Source: Salinadaptatus halalkaliphilus (lineage in GTDB: Archaea; Halobacteriota; Halobacteria; Halobacteriales; Natrialbaceae). From it: a stretch of 64,000 nucleotides of DNA. This document shows, one piece after another, positions 1 through 7,853 of this stretch. Position 1 is the stretch's first letter. Every line of letters begins with the position of its first letter. Under the pieces are notes generated by a model. The model was not told the DNA's origin, did no database searches, and saw only the letters and a program-made list of their open reading frames with translations. Position numbers and translations under genes: made by a program. The stretch covers positions 1 to 64,000 of the forward strand of contig NZ_RBZW01000011.1 in the NCBI RefSeq assembly GCF_006543045.1, written 5' to 3'.

Positions 1-522
1 GACTTCCTCGACCTCGTCGGTGCCGGCTTCCCACTCGATGCCGGCGTAGACGTCTTCGGTGTTCTCCCGGAAGGTGACCATGTCCATCTGGCCGGGCTCT
101 TTGACGGGCGAGGGGACGCCGTCGAGGTGGTAGGTCGGACGCACGTTAGCATAGAGGTCGAGCAGTTTGCGCAGGCCGACGTTGAGCGAGCGGAAGCCGG
201 CGCCGACGGGGGTCGTCAGCGGGCCCTTGATGGCGACGCGGTGTTCTTTGATGGCCTCGACGGTCTCGTCGGGCAGGTTCTCGTCGTACTTCTCGCGGGC
301 GCTTTCGCCGGCGTAGACGCGCATCCAGTTGATCTCGCGGCCGGTGGCCTCGGCGGCGGCCTCGAGGACCTGTTGGGCGGCCGGACCGACGTCGCTGCCG
401 ACGCCGTCGCCGTAGATGATCGGGATAATCGGGTTGTCCGGAACCTCGAGTTCGCCGTCGGTACCCTCTTTCAGCGTGATCTGCTCCCCGTCTTCGGGGA
501 CCTCGATCTTGTCGTAGCTCAT
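1..522 (-). CDS. icd: NADP-type isocitrate dehydrogenase, N-terminal part (cut by window edge)
   Basis: Oxidative decarboxylation of isocitrate to 2-oxoglutarate in the TCA cycle (cytoplasm). The first 174 residues are present and the frame runs off the window edge without a stop. Visible are the family's N-terminal [10 protein letters not shown] segment (residues 32-42), the KGPLTTPVG loop (99-107), and the substrate-binding stretch [20 protein letters not shown] (110-129) with its Ser112, Asn114, Arg118 and Arg128, followed by FRENTED (151-157). These match prokaryotic homodimeric ICDH rather than isopropylmalate dehydrogenase. The start is the ATG at 522. The nearest upstream gene on the same strand ends 250 bp away, so it probably has its own promoter. 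Confidence 0.93.
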   Translation of the reverse strand, partial: MSYDKIEVPEDGEQITLKEGTDGELEVPDNPIIPIIYGDGVGSDVGPAAQQVLEAAAEATGREINWMRVYAGESAREKYDENLPDETVEAIKEHRVAIKGPLTTPVGAGFRSLNVGLRKLLDLYANVRPTYHLDGVPSPVKEPGQMDMVTFRENTEDVYAGIEWEAGTDEVEEV

Positions 523-771
523 CTCGTCTATACGGTACTTCGATGGGGGTAAAAGACCTACCATTTCCGTCAGCGAGGCCGTCCGGTTTTCGAACGTCGA
601 CCTTCTCTCCGTGGGATTCCTGGCGGAATCGGCGGCTGGGGCAGGTCAGGCGCATAAAACGACAGCAGCTGTGATCGCGGTCAGTCGACAGGCCTCGTGC
701 TCGCATCGTCGATCGTCGTACGTCAAAATCGACAACTGTTGCGCCGACGTGACGAGACCGTCGGACCCCGC

Positions 772-1101
772 TCACTGGTTTGGACACTCGGTGTCGCTCT
801 CGTCGGTCCGGTCGACCGACTCGAACGACGTACCGGGTCGGGGGTCGGTCCAGTAGTATCCGACGACGGCGAGACCGGCGACGGCGACAGCGGTTCCGGC
901 TCCCCCCAGGAGTACAACACCGACAGTAATTCCGGATAACGTCTCGAATCCGAGCCACGAGCCCGTGAGGAGTGTAATGCCGAGAACGACGAGCGCCGTC
1001 CCGATTTCGACGCGGTCGGAGTCCTCACCACGAGCTATGTGGCCAACCGTAATCGCGAACATCGCCGCACAGAATAGCACGAGCAATGCAATCGGCGACA
1101 T
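772..1101 (-). CDS. small membrane protein, unknown function
   Basis: A 109-residue protein with hydrophobic stretches at about residues 4-20, 33-50 and 56-82, so two or three membrane segments, followed by a hydrophilic acidic tail (about 83-109) with Asp/Glu and a single Cys. Codon use fits the neighbours. It starts at the ATG at 1101 and is divergent from the zinc-finger micro-protein at 1230. I do not recognise the family. It may be a haloarchaea-specific hypothetical; an alternative is that translation starts at an internal Met near residue 14. Confidence 0.6.
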   Translation of the reverse strand: MSPIALLVLFCAAMFAITVGHIARGEDSDRVEIGTALVVLGITLLTGSWLGFETLSGITVGVVLLGGAGTAVAVAGLAVVGYYWTDPRPGTSFESVDRTDESDTECPNQ

Positions 1102-1178
1102 GTCGCCATTGGTTCACGAGCCCCGCTCCTAAGTGTGGGGGTTTCGACGACGGGTTATCGCTACGAACCGTTCTTTTT

Positions 1179-1190
1179 CGACAATTGTCG
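1179..1190. promoter_or_regulatory. perfect 12-bp palindrome CGACAATTGTCG, candidate operator
   Basis: The palindrome CGACAATTGTCG lies just upstream of the TATA-like box of the micro-protein gene at 1230, in the divergent intergenic region. Its position, about 40-50 bases before the start, is where archaeal activators or repressors commonly bind. No cognate regulator can be named from the window. Confidence 0.4.
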
Positions 1191-1197
1191 TATAGGA

Positions 1198-1206
1198 GTT
1201 TTATTA
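1198..1206 (+). promoter_or_regulatory. TATA box of the zinc-finger micro-protein gene
   Basis: The sequence GTTTTATTA is centred about 27 bases before the ATG at 1230. This is the spacing expected when transcription begins at the start codon, so the transcript is probably leaderless. Confidence 0.5.
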
Positions 1207-1229
1207 TTGTCGTGTCCAATTGCTCGACC

Positions 1230-1352
1230 ATGCTTCGACCACCGCAACAGCGCGTCCGGTCCTGTCCACACTGTGGAACGACTGTCTCGAACGTCCACGG
1301 CCTCGAGGTCTGTCTCGAATGCGATGTGCGTCCAACTCGCCGGGATCGGTGA
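1230..1352 (+). CDS. CPxCG-type zinc-finger micro-protein (40 aa)
   Basis: A 40-residue ORF beginning MLRPPQQ with CPHCG at residues 11-15 and CLECD at residues 27-31. Two Cys-x-x-Cys knuckles about 12 residues apart form one predicted zinc site. It belongs to the class of one-domain zinc-finger micro-proteins known to be abundant in haloarchaea and, where tested, involved in regulation or stress and swarming phenotypes. The specific role here is unknown. The start is supported by a TATA-like box at 1198-1206. The gene for methionine aminopeptidase follows 83 bp downstream in the same direction. Confidence 0.7.
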   Translation: MLRPPQQRVRSCPHCGTTVSNVHGLEVCLECDVRPTRRDR

Positions 1353-1435
1353 CCGGCGTCGCTGCTGGTGACGGGATCGGGTGCCAGTCTCCGGAGAGCG
1401 GAACCTCTTTTTGCCGACCGGTACAACCCCGATGC

Positions 1436-2335
1436 ATGACCGATTCCGACGTGGACTTATCGTCCGAGCAGTACGAGAAACACCGCGAGGCGGGCGAGAT
1501 CCTCGCACAGGTACGCGAGGAAACCGCCGCCCGCGTCGAGGTTGGGACGACCCACCTCGAGGTCGCCGAGTACGCCGAAGATCGTATCCGCGAGCTCGGC
1601 GGGAAGCCGGCGTTCCCGGTCAACATTTCGGTCGACGAGGAGGCGGCCCACGCGACGCCGTCGATCGACGACGAGACGACCTTCGGCGAGGAGATGATCA
1701 ACTTAGATATCGGCGTCCACGTCGACGGCTGGCTCGCCGACACCGCGATCACGGTCGACCTCTCGGGGAATCCCGAACTCGCCGAAGCCTCCGAACAGGC
1801 CCTCGAGGCCGCCCTCGAGGTCGTCGAGCCGGGTGTCGAAACGGGCGAGATCGGCGCCGAGATCGAAGACGTTATCGACGGCTACGGCTACAATCCCGTC
1901 GTCAACCTCACCGGCCACGGGCTGGGCCACTGGGAACAGCACACGAGCCCGAACATTCCGAACCGGGCCGTCTCCCAGGGCGCGACGCTCGAGGTCGGTG
2001 ACGTGGTCGCGATCGAACCGTTCGCGACCGACGGTGGCGGTAAGGTTTCGGAGGGCGCTACGGAGGAAATTTTCGCGCTCGATCGCGAGGGCACCGTCCG
2101 CAACCGACAGGCTCGCGACGCTTTATCCCAGATCAACGAGGAGTTCCGGACGCTTCCGTTTGCGACCCGCTGGCTCGACACTGACCGTGCGGAGATGGCG
2201 CTGCGACGGCTCAAACGCAACGACATCGTTCACGGCTACCCCGTCCTGCAGGAAGACGATGGGTTCCTCGTCAGTCAGAAAGAACACACGATCATCGTTA
2301 CCGAAGACGGCTGTGAAGTGACGACGGCCCGGTGA
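1436..2335 (+). CDS. map: type II methionine aminopeptidase
   Basis: Removes the N-terminal methionine from nascent proteins (cytoplasm, two-metal hydrolase). The 299 residues are the usual archaeal type IIa length. The metal ligands are readable: Asp91 (in LDIGVHVDG), Asp102, His161 (TGHGLG), Glu194 (AIEPFA) and Glu283 (KEHT); His72 (AHATP) is the substrate-binding histidine. The type II helical insertion lies at roughly residues 215-265. The ATG at 1436 (MTDSDVDL) is preferred over the overlapping ATG at 1432, which is in another frame. It is convergent with the membrane protein ending at 2368. Confidence 0.95.
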   Translation: MTDSDVDLSSEQYEKHREAGEILAQVREETAARVEVGTTHLEVAEYAEDRIRELGGKPAFPVNISVDEEAAHATPSIDDETTFGEEMINLDIGVHVDGWLADTAITVDLSGNPELAEASEQALEAALEVVEPGVETGEIGAEIEDVIDGYGYNPVVNLTGHGLGHWEQHTSPNIPNRAVSQGATLEVGDVVAIEPFATDGGGKVSEGATEEIFALDREGTVRNRQARDALSQINEEFRTLPFATRWLDTDRAEMALRRLKRNDIVHGYPVLQEDDGFLVSQKEHTIIVTEDGCEVTTAR

Positions 2336-2367
2336 ATCGCACGCTTTTCCCCGATCGGTTTGAAACG

Positions 2368-2949
2368 CTACTCGATGTCCCGAAACAGCCCGTCTCGGAG
2401 GTCCCGACCGAAGTAGTAGCCGAGTACGGTCGCGAGCAGCCCGACGGCGGCCCCGACCAGCAACACCGTCCGCATGGAGCCAGCAACCGCCAGCATCGGC
2501 TCGGTAAGTACCGTCACGACACCGCCCGCCGTGGTGCCTGCGACGATCATCTCGAGATATCGACGCCTCGAGGTCACGAGCCCGACGAGGAAGGCGACGA
2601 CGAGCAGTCCGATCGCGCCGCCGGCAAACGGCAACACAGTTCCGCCAGCGAAGACGGTCGCACCAAGCACCAAGAACAGGGCGAAAAATGCCTTCGGTGA
2701 GAAGTATTCGCCCGCGGAGCGGCTCGGTTTGAGGGCATCGAGTCGCGACGAGCCGCTCGAATCCGTCGCTCTCGTGGCCGTTCCACTGCGCGTTTCGGTA
2801 CCGGGGTCGGTGCCGTCGGCTGGAGGGCTCTCGGTGCCGAGGCCGGACCCGCCGCTCGAGCCCGAGAGTAGCTGCTCGGTCTCCTCTAAGAGGTCGTCGG
2901 TCGAGCGGGAATCCCGACTCTCGGTGAGTTCGTCCGAGCGGTCGCTCAT
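2368..2949 (-). CDS. membrane protein with disordered acidic N-terminus
   Basis: A 193-residue protein starting MSDRSDELTE. Residues 1-85 are hydrophilic and rich in Ser, Gly, Thr, Asp and Glu, probably disordered. Residues about 90-185 form four hydrophobic segments, with an RRR charge cluster near residue 128 between the second and third. Family not recognised; haloarchaeal proteins of this layout are usually annotated as hypothetical or DUF membrane proteins. A longer start at 2976 is possible, but the MSDRSDEL start looks more typical. Confidence 0.65.
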   Translation of the reverse strand: MSDRSDELTESRDSRSTDDLLEETEQLLSGSSGGSGLGTESPPADGTDPGTETRSGTATRATDSSGSSRLDALKPSRSAGEYFSPKAFFALFLVLGATVFAGGTVLPFAGGAIGLLVVAFLVGLVTSRRRYLEMIVAGTTAGGVVTVLTEPMLAVAGSMRTVLLVGAAVGLLATVLGYYFGRDLRDGLFRDIE

Positions 2950-3085
2950 GTCAAAGACGTGTCCCGCAGGCACCATGGCCTTTTCCCTACACTCACGGCG
3001 TCGTGAGCGATGCGGGCCACGGCCTGTTTCGACTGAATGTACAGTTTCAGGGTGTCATTTGGCAGAAATATCGAACCATTGTGAA

Positions 3086-3094
3086 AGAGTATAT
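3086..3094 (+). promoter_or_regulatory. probable TATA box for the Nramp-like transporter
   Basis: GAGTATATG in the 265-bp intergenic region. Transcription would start near 3115, giving a leader of about 100 bases before the ATG at 3214. Confidence 0.35.
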
Positions 3095-3213
3095 GTAGGT
3101 GGTCTCCACTGTTGTCGATAGTATGCGTACGAGAACCATGGGGGATGGCCGGTCGCGACTGTTGGCGTCGACCAACCGACGGACACACCGACACCGAACA
3201 CGGGGGACAGGCG

Positions 3214-4563
3214 ATGGCGAGTGAGCCGGCGGATGGGGTGTCGGACGACCTCGAGTTGACGTATCCGGAGACGGATTGGCGGGGATTCTTTACGAACCAT
3301 TTCGGCCCGTCGATGCTGTGGGCGCTGATCAGTATCGGGGCGAGCCACATCGTCCTCGCGCCGACGCTGGGTGGTCACTTCGGCCTCTACGCAATTTGGA
3401 TCTTCGCGGTGATCTATCTCGCGAAGTATGGCGCCTGGGAGCTTGGAATCAGGTACAATTACGGCATCGGACGCAACCCGGTCGAGGCCTACGGCGACCT
3501 CCCAGGGCCAGGCAACTGGATGCAGTGGTTTACGGTGCTCGTGTTTACCGTGGCGTACTCCGGCATTACGGCCGCAGTCGGGATGAGTACGGCTGCGTTC
3601 GTCGCCGCGCTGACGCCGTTGTCGTTTACTTGGGCGTTCGTGGTCTTCGTCGGCTTGGCGGGGCTGCTCGTCTTTTTCACCCGGTACTCGCTGCTCGAGA
3701 AGATCCTGATCGGCTTTACCGTCGCGCTGGGGGCGTTTATCCTGATCGCGGTCGTCGTCGGACCGCCCTCGACGGAGGTCATCGCGGCGACGACGTTTAC
3801 CTCGCCGGATCTCACCGGGCCGCTGTTCGTCGGGCTGTTCGCGGCGGCGGCCGGCTTTGCGCCGACCGGGTTCAGTACGAGCGTCCTCATCGGCAGTTGG
3901 AGTACGGCCAAAGGCGAAGGGGCGAACGAACTTCGGGCCAACGGACTCGATCCGACCGACGAGCAGTACCGCGAGTACATCGGCCAGTGGATCCAGACCG
4001 GGCGACGCGACTTCAACATCGGGTACGTCTTTAGCTTCGTGTTGCTCGTCGCGATGGTCGTTCTGGCCTCGAACGTCCTCTACCCGGAGCCGCCGGGAGA
4101 CGACAACCTCGCGCTGACGATCGGCTCGATCCTGAGTGGCTCGTTCGGCGAGTGGTCCTACTACGCGATGGTCGTCGGGGCCTTCGCCGCCCTCTACTCG
4201 ACGGTCATCACGCTGCTGGACGGCGCATCACGCGCGACTGGCGATGCGTTACCGCTGGCGCTCGACAAGCCCGATCTCGATAGCGAACTGATTCGGAAGG
4301 TCGTCGTCGTCGGCATCGTCGTCGTGAGCTGTTCGGTCGTCGTCACGCTCGGGACGGTGCCGGTCACGTTCCTCGTCTGGATCTCCGCGATCCTCGCGAT
4401 CACGGAGATCGCGTTCTATCCGGCGAACTGGTATATCGTCCGCGAACACCTGCCCGACCGGTTCCAGCCGTCGACGACGTGGGTGATCTACTACGTGCTC
4501 AGTCTCGCACTCGTGCTGCTCTTTGGCGTCATGGGGGCGGCCTCGGAGTTTGGCTACGTTTGA
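3214..4563 (+). CDS. Nramp-related (APC superfamily) membrane transporter
   Basis: A 449-residue integral membrane protein with about eleven hydrophobic segments. The N-terminal TDWRGFFTNHFGPSMLWALISIGASHIVLAP and the overall layout resemble proteins annotated in haloarchaea as Nramp-family divalent metal transporters. However, the hallmark DPGN motif of TM1 and the MPHN motif of TM6 of canonical Nramp proteins are not visible (TM1 has SIGASH; TM6 has GFAPTGFS), so Mn/Fe transport should not be assumed. The start at 3214 has a purine-rich GGGGGA upstream; earlier in-frame starts exist from 3112. A palindromic element follows 15 bp after the stop. Confidence 0.75.
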   Translation: MASEPADGVSDDLELTYPETDWRGFFTNHFGPSMLWALISIGASHIVLAPTLGGHFGLYAIWIFAVIYLAKYGAWELGIRYNYGIGRNPVEAYGDLPGPGNWMQWFTVLVFTVAYSGITAAVGMSTAAFVAALTPLSFTWAFVVFVGLAGLLVFFTRYSLLEKILIGFTVALGAFILIAVVVGPPSTEVIAATTFTSPDLTGPLFVGLFAAAAGFAPTGFSTSVLIGSWSTAKGEGANELRANGLDPTDEQYREYIGQWIQTGRRDFNIGYVFSFVLLVAMVVLASNVLYPEPPGDDNLALTIGSILSGSFGEWSYYAMVVGAFAALYSTVITLLDGASRATGDALPLALDKPDLDSELIRKVVVVGIVVVSCSVVVTLGTVPVTFLVWISAILAITEIAFYPANWYIVREHLPDRFQPSTTWVIYYVLSLALVLLFGVMGAASEFGYV

Positions 4564-4578
4564 TCGAGGGAGCTCTTC

Positions 4579-4721
4579 TCATACGGATTACTGTACCGAT
4601 CTACCGGCGGTGAGTCGAACTGTGTGAGACGAGTCTCGGTTGCGCAGCGAAGCGAGTCAACCGGCCCAGCCGCCGCCCGGGTCGCGGCTGGGCCGGAACT
4701 GACTGACAGTAACCCGTCTCA
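4579..4721 (+). mobile_element. MITE-like palindromic element, copy 1, interrupted by about 57 bp
   Basis: The ends TACGG...CCGTC are flanked by the 3-bp direct repeat TCA (4579-4581 and 4719-4721). The right half is a typical A-type core (stem CGGCCCAGCCGC/GCGGCTGGGCCG). The left arm is interrupted by 57 bp bounded by a direct repeat ACCGGC (4603-4608 and 4660-4665). The insert has its own small hairpin GAGAC/GTCTC. Confidence 0.7.
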
Positions 4722-4759
4722 ATTCCGTCTGTCTCACCGCCGGTCGGTGACCGTGTTTT

Positions 4760-4984
4760 ATGCCGTCCGGGCTGGTATGGCTGCCAGTGAACGTCGAACT
4801 GGTTGTGTTCGGCGCTGTCTCGATCGCCGCGGGATTCGCGCTCGCGTATCTCTCGAGACACCTCTATCCGCGTCTCGAGCTTGCCGACGACGCGCTCGAC
4901 TCGGTTCGGCTGTTGACCACCCTGATCGTCACGTTGTTGGCGCTTGCCGGACTCGGGCTCGTCGTGATCGGTCTCACCTGGTAG
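4760..4984 (+). CDS. small two-TM membrane protein
   Basis: A 74-residue ORF starting MPSGLVWLPVN with two hydrophobic helices, about residues 11-30 and 48-72, separated by a charged loop (RHLYPRLELADDALDS). Codon use has the G/C-rich third positions of real genes in this window. It lies between a palindromic element and gatD (55 bp upstream of it, same strand). Family not recognised. The start codon is uncertain, as no clear TATA box or ribosome-binding site was seen. Confidence 0.5.
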   Translation: MPSGLVWLPVNVELVVFGAVSIAAGFALAYLSRHLYPRLELADDALDSVRLLTTLIVTLLALAGLGLVVIGLTW

Positions 4985-5039
4985 CGATCGGTGCGGGCGA
5001 AAGGGTGCCTTCAAGTCGCCCGCGGCGGTAGGCCCAGCC

Positions 5040-6290
5040 ATGAATCCAGGCGATCGCGTTCGCGTCGACCGCGCGGATCGAACGCTCGAGGGCGTCTTGC
5101 TCCCCTCGAGTACCGACGAGAACCTCGTCGTGAAACTCGAGGGCGGCTACAACGTCGGCATCGACCGCGGTGAGGCAGACGTCGAGGTACTCGCGGAAGA
5201 CGTCTACGAGATCGACGGCACTGGCTCGAACGGCGACGACGAAACGTCCGAGATCGCGTTCGACGACGATCTGCCGACGATCACGCTCATCTCGACCGGC
5301 GGGACGATCGCCTCGACGGTCGACTACCGGACCGGCGCGGTGACCGCGCAGTTCGACGCCGAGGACGTCCTCCGGGCAGTCCCGGATCTCGCCGGGCGGG
5401 CGAACTACCGGGGTCGCGTCGTCGCGAACATCCTCTCTGAGAACATGGAGCCGCCGATCTGGCAGGAGCTGGCCGCGGTCGTCCACGAGGAGATCGAGGC
5501 CGGTGCCGACGGCGTCGTCGTCATGCATGGCACCGACACGATGCAGTACTCCGCGGCCGCACTCTCCTTTATGCTCGAGACGCCGGTCCCGATCGTCTTT
5601 ACGGGCTCTCAGCGTTCGGCCGACCGACCGTCCTCGGACAACGTGATGAACGCCGTCGCAGCCGTCGAGGCCGCAAAGAGCGATTGCGCGGAGGTGCTGG
5701 TCTGTATGCACGGCTCCGAGAGCGATGACATCTGTGCGCTCCACCGGGGCACTCGCGTCCGGAAGAATCACACCTCCCGCCGCGATGCCTTCGAAACCGT
5801 CGGCGCGGAACCGCTGGGGGCGGTCGACTACGAGAACGAAGCGGTCTCTTTCCGTCGGGACTACCAGGAACGCGGCGAAGCCGACCTGGCGCTCGAGTCC
5901 GATCTCGAGGCCGACGTCGAACTGCTGAAGTTCACGCCAGGGATGGACCCGGCCTTTCTCGACGTCGTCGAGGGCTCGGCCGGCCTTATCGTCGAGGGGA
6001 CCGGTCTCGGCCACGTCCACACCGACCTCATCCCCCGCATCGAGGAACTGATCGACGACGGCACGACCGTCGTCATGACCAGCCAGTGTCTCGAGGGCCG
6101 GGTCTGTGACCGGGTCTACGATACCGGTCGCGACCTGCTCGAGGCCGGCGTCGTCGAGGCCGGCGACACCCTGCCCGGAACGGCGAAAGTGAAGCTGATG
6201 TGGGCGCTCGAAAACAGCGCGGACGTCGAAGAGGCGATGGGAACCTCGCTCGAGGGCGAACTACAGGAACGATCGGTTCCGTGGGAATAA
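5040..6290 (+). CDS. gatD: Glu-tRNA(Gln) amidotransferase subunit D (asparaginase-like)
   Basis: The archaeal GatDE complex converts Glu-tRNA(Gln) to Gln-tRNA(Gln); GatD releases ammonia from an amide donor. It has 416 residues, the usual GatD length. The N-terminal beta-barrel domain (1-75; MNPGDRVRVDRADRTLEG) distinguishes it from plain L-asparaginases. The asparaginase core has STGGTIAS (85-92, catalytic Thr89), HGTDTMQYSA (163-172, Thr165-Asp166) and TGSQRSADRPSSDN (188-201), with a downstream Lys near 213. The start is the ATG at 5040. gatE is not in the window. Confidence 0.95.
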   Translation: MNPGDRVRVDRADRTLEGVLLPSSTDENLVVKLEGGYNVGIDRGEADVEVLAEDVYEIDGTGSNGDDETSEIAFDDDLPTITLISTGGTIASTVDYRTGAVTAQFDAEDVLRAVPDLAGRANYRGRVVANILSENMEPPIWQELAAVVHEEIEAGADGVVVMHGTDTMQYSAAALSFMLETPVPIVFTGSQRSADRPSSDNVMNAVAAVEAAKSDCAEVLVCMHGSESDDICALHRGTRVRKNHTSRRDAFETVGAEPLGAVDYENEAVSFRRDYQERGEADLALESDLEADVELLKFTPGMDPAFLDVVEGSAGLIVEGTGLGHVHTDLIPRIEELIDDGTTVVMTSQCLEGRVCDRVYDTGRDLLEAGVVEAGDTLPGTAKVKLMWALENSADVEEAMGTSLEGELQERSVPWE

Positions 6291-6389
6291 GGACGAGAAC
6301 CCGAACACCGACGTTCTGCGTTGGGCTTCGAAACGGGGAGACGCATCAAACCCAACGAATACGCGCTTCGAAATCGAAACAGACGACAT

Positions 6390-7343
6390 ATGAATATTCG
6401 GCGAGCGACGCACGACGATTACGAGGCCGTCCGGGCGTTTACGAGCGATATCTGGGCCGATCGCGGCGGTGACTACATCCCCGACGTCTACCACGACTGG
6501 CTCGAGGACCCCGACGAAACGGGTAAAAAGACCTTCCTCGCGGAGGTCGACGGCGAGGCGGCGGGCATCGTCCAAGCGGTGATGCTCTCGTCCGACGAAG
6601 CCTGGTTTCACGGGATGCGCGTCGCCTCCCAGTACCGACGCCAGGGCGTGAGTACGCGATTGAACGAGGCGACGTTCGAGTGGGCCCGCGAGCAGGGCGC
6701 GACGGTCGGTCGGGTGATGATCTTTTCCTGGAATACGCCCTCGCTCGGAATGGCACGGGCGAGCGGCTTCGAGCCGATCACGTCGTTTCGATTCGCCCAT
6801 CCCGATCCCGATTCGGACGCCGCAATTCCGGCGTCGCGGACGGTCTCGAGCGATCCGACCGCGGCCTGGCGCTACTGGACCCACAGTGACGCTCGAGCGC
6901 ACCTCCGGGGGCTCGGACTCGCACCCGAGGAATCGTGGTCGATGCGCGAACTCACACCAGCCGATTTCGAACAGTTCGCGGACGAGACGGCCGTCTTCGC
7001 CGTCGGCGGTGACGACAGATGGTCGGGCGTCGCCTACCGAACCCGTACCCTCGAGCGCGAACCTGACGACGACGCGAACTGCAGCGACGGGATCGATGAA
7101 GCGAGTGCCGACACCGAGACGATCGCCGAGTACGGCGTCGGCGCCTGGGACGACCTCGAGTCGGCCCGTGCGCTCTTCGGTGCGATCGCTCGTGATGCAG
7201 CGCGACTCGAGGCAGAGACGATACGCATCGTGATTCCCGAGACAGCCCGGTACGTGACCGACGCCGCGTACGCGGGCGCGAAACTCGCCGACGAACCGGA
7301 TTTCGCACTTGGACTGGACCTGACTGGCGACGTGTGCGTATAG
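6390..7343 (+). CDS. GNAT-family N-acetyltransferase
   Basis: A 317-residue protein whose first about 150 residues form a GNAT acetyl-CoA-binding fold: MNIRRATHDDYEAV start, FLAEVDGEAAGIV strand, then GMRVASQYRRQGVSTRL, the Q-x-x-G-x-S motif A near residues 82-91. The C-terminal half is a second, diverged GNAT-like domain (YGVGAWDDLESARALF and VTDAAYAGAKL). The substrate is unknown. The ATG at 6390 is chosen because the domain begins there. It is convergent with the SAMP1-like gene; a 73-bp palindrome fills the gap. Confidence 0.85.
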   Translation: MNIRRATHDDYEAVRAFTSDIWADRGGDYIPDVYHDWLEDPDETGKKTFLAEVDGEAAGIVQAVMLSSDEAWFHGMRVASQYRRQGVSTRLNEATFEWAREQGATVGRVMIFSWNTPSLGMARASGFEPITSFRFAHPDPDSDAAIPASRTVSSDPTAAWRYWTHSDARAHLRGLGLAPEESWSMRELTPADFEQFADETAVFAVGGDDRWSGVAYRTRTLEREPDDDANCSDGIDEASADTETIAEYGVGAWDDLESARALFGAIARDAARLEAETIRIVIPETARYVTDAAYAGAKLADEPDFALGLDLTGDVCV

Positions 7344-7416
7344 TAGTCAGCGAAATCATTCACACACTGATCGCAGCGCAGTCGTGCGTCGGGTGTGCAG
7401 TGACGTTCACTGACTA
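7344..7416. repeat. palindromic element family C, copy 1
   Basis: An imperfect 73-bp inverted repeat with ends TAGTCAG/CTGACTA. It shares the 15-mer GGTGTGCAGTGACGT and the full layout with a second copy at 50151-50224. It starts directly after the stop of the GNAT gene and its right end overlaps the 3' end of the SAMP1-like gene, providing its final codons. Confidence 0.6.
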
Positions 7417-7703
7417 CAACAGCCGCCACTGACCGGCGGGAACAGCGCCAGTTCGTCGCCCGCCTCGAGTTCGGTCTCGAGCCCCTCTTCCTCGACCAGA
7501 ACGTTCGTCCCGTTGCGGAGGACGTTGATCTGTGAGCGCAACTCGCCGTCGTCGGTTTGAACGCGCTCTGTGAGTTCCGAGCGACCGTCGAGCAGTTCCT
7601 CGAGTGCGTCACCGACGGTATCGCCGGCCGACGCGTCGACCGTGACGTGTTTGTCCCCTGCGCGTTCGGCGAGGTCGGCGAACAGTTTCCACTCCGTGGT
7701 CAT
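7407..7703 (-). CDS. SAMP1/MoaD-type ubiquitin-like modifier with four residues after Gly-Gly
   Basis: A 98-residue beta-grasp protein (MTTEWKLFADLAERAG) matching haloarchaeal SAMP1/MoaD: the N-terminal WKLFADLAE strand, INVLRNG (59-65), and ELALFPPVSGG (84-94). SAMP1 acts in protein sampylation and in molybdopterin synthesis through a C-terminal Gly-Gly activated by the E1-like UbaA. Here Gly93-Gly94 is followed by CCSQ before TGA, so the di-glycine is not terminal. The last two codons and the stop come from an adjacent palindromic repeat. Either a peptidase must trim the tail, or the protein cannot conjugate. The start is the ATG at 7703. Confidence 0.88.
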   Translation of the reverse strand: MTTEWKLFADLAERAGDKHVTVDASAGDTVGDALEELLDGRSELTERVQTDDGELRSQINVLRNGTNVLVEEEGLETELEAGDELALFPPVSGGCCSQ

Positions 7704-7819
7704 ACGTGGCGATATCGGATCCGACGGCAAGTAGCTACCGTTTGGACGGACAGCCGCCGCCACTCGCCGTGCCCGCAACGCCAACGATTGCCGTCGGAAC
7801 GACCGCCGTGAAGGGTCAG

Positions 7820-7830
7820 TAGATATATTT
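7820..7830 (+). promoter_or_regulatory. TATA box of the SpoIIAA/STAS-like gene
   Basis: TAGATATATTT is centred about 28 bases before the ATG at 7854. This supports that start (rather than 7845) and a leaderless transcript. Confidence 0.5.
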
Positions 7831-7853
7831 CCGCTACCACGCCTGTGTCTGGC

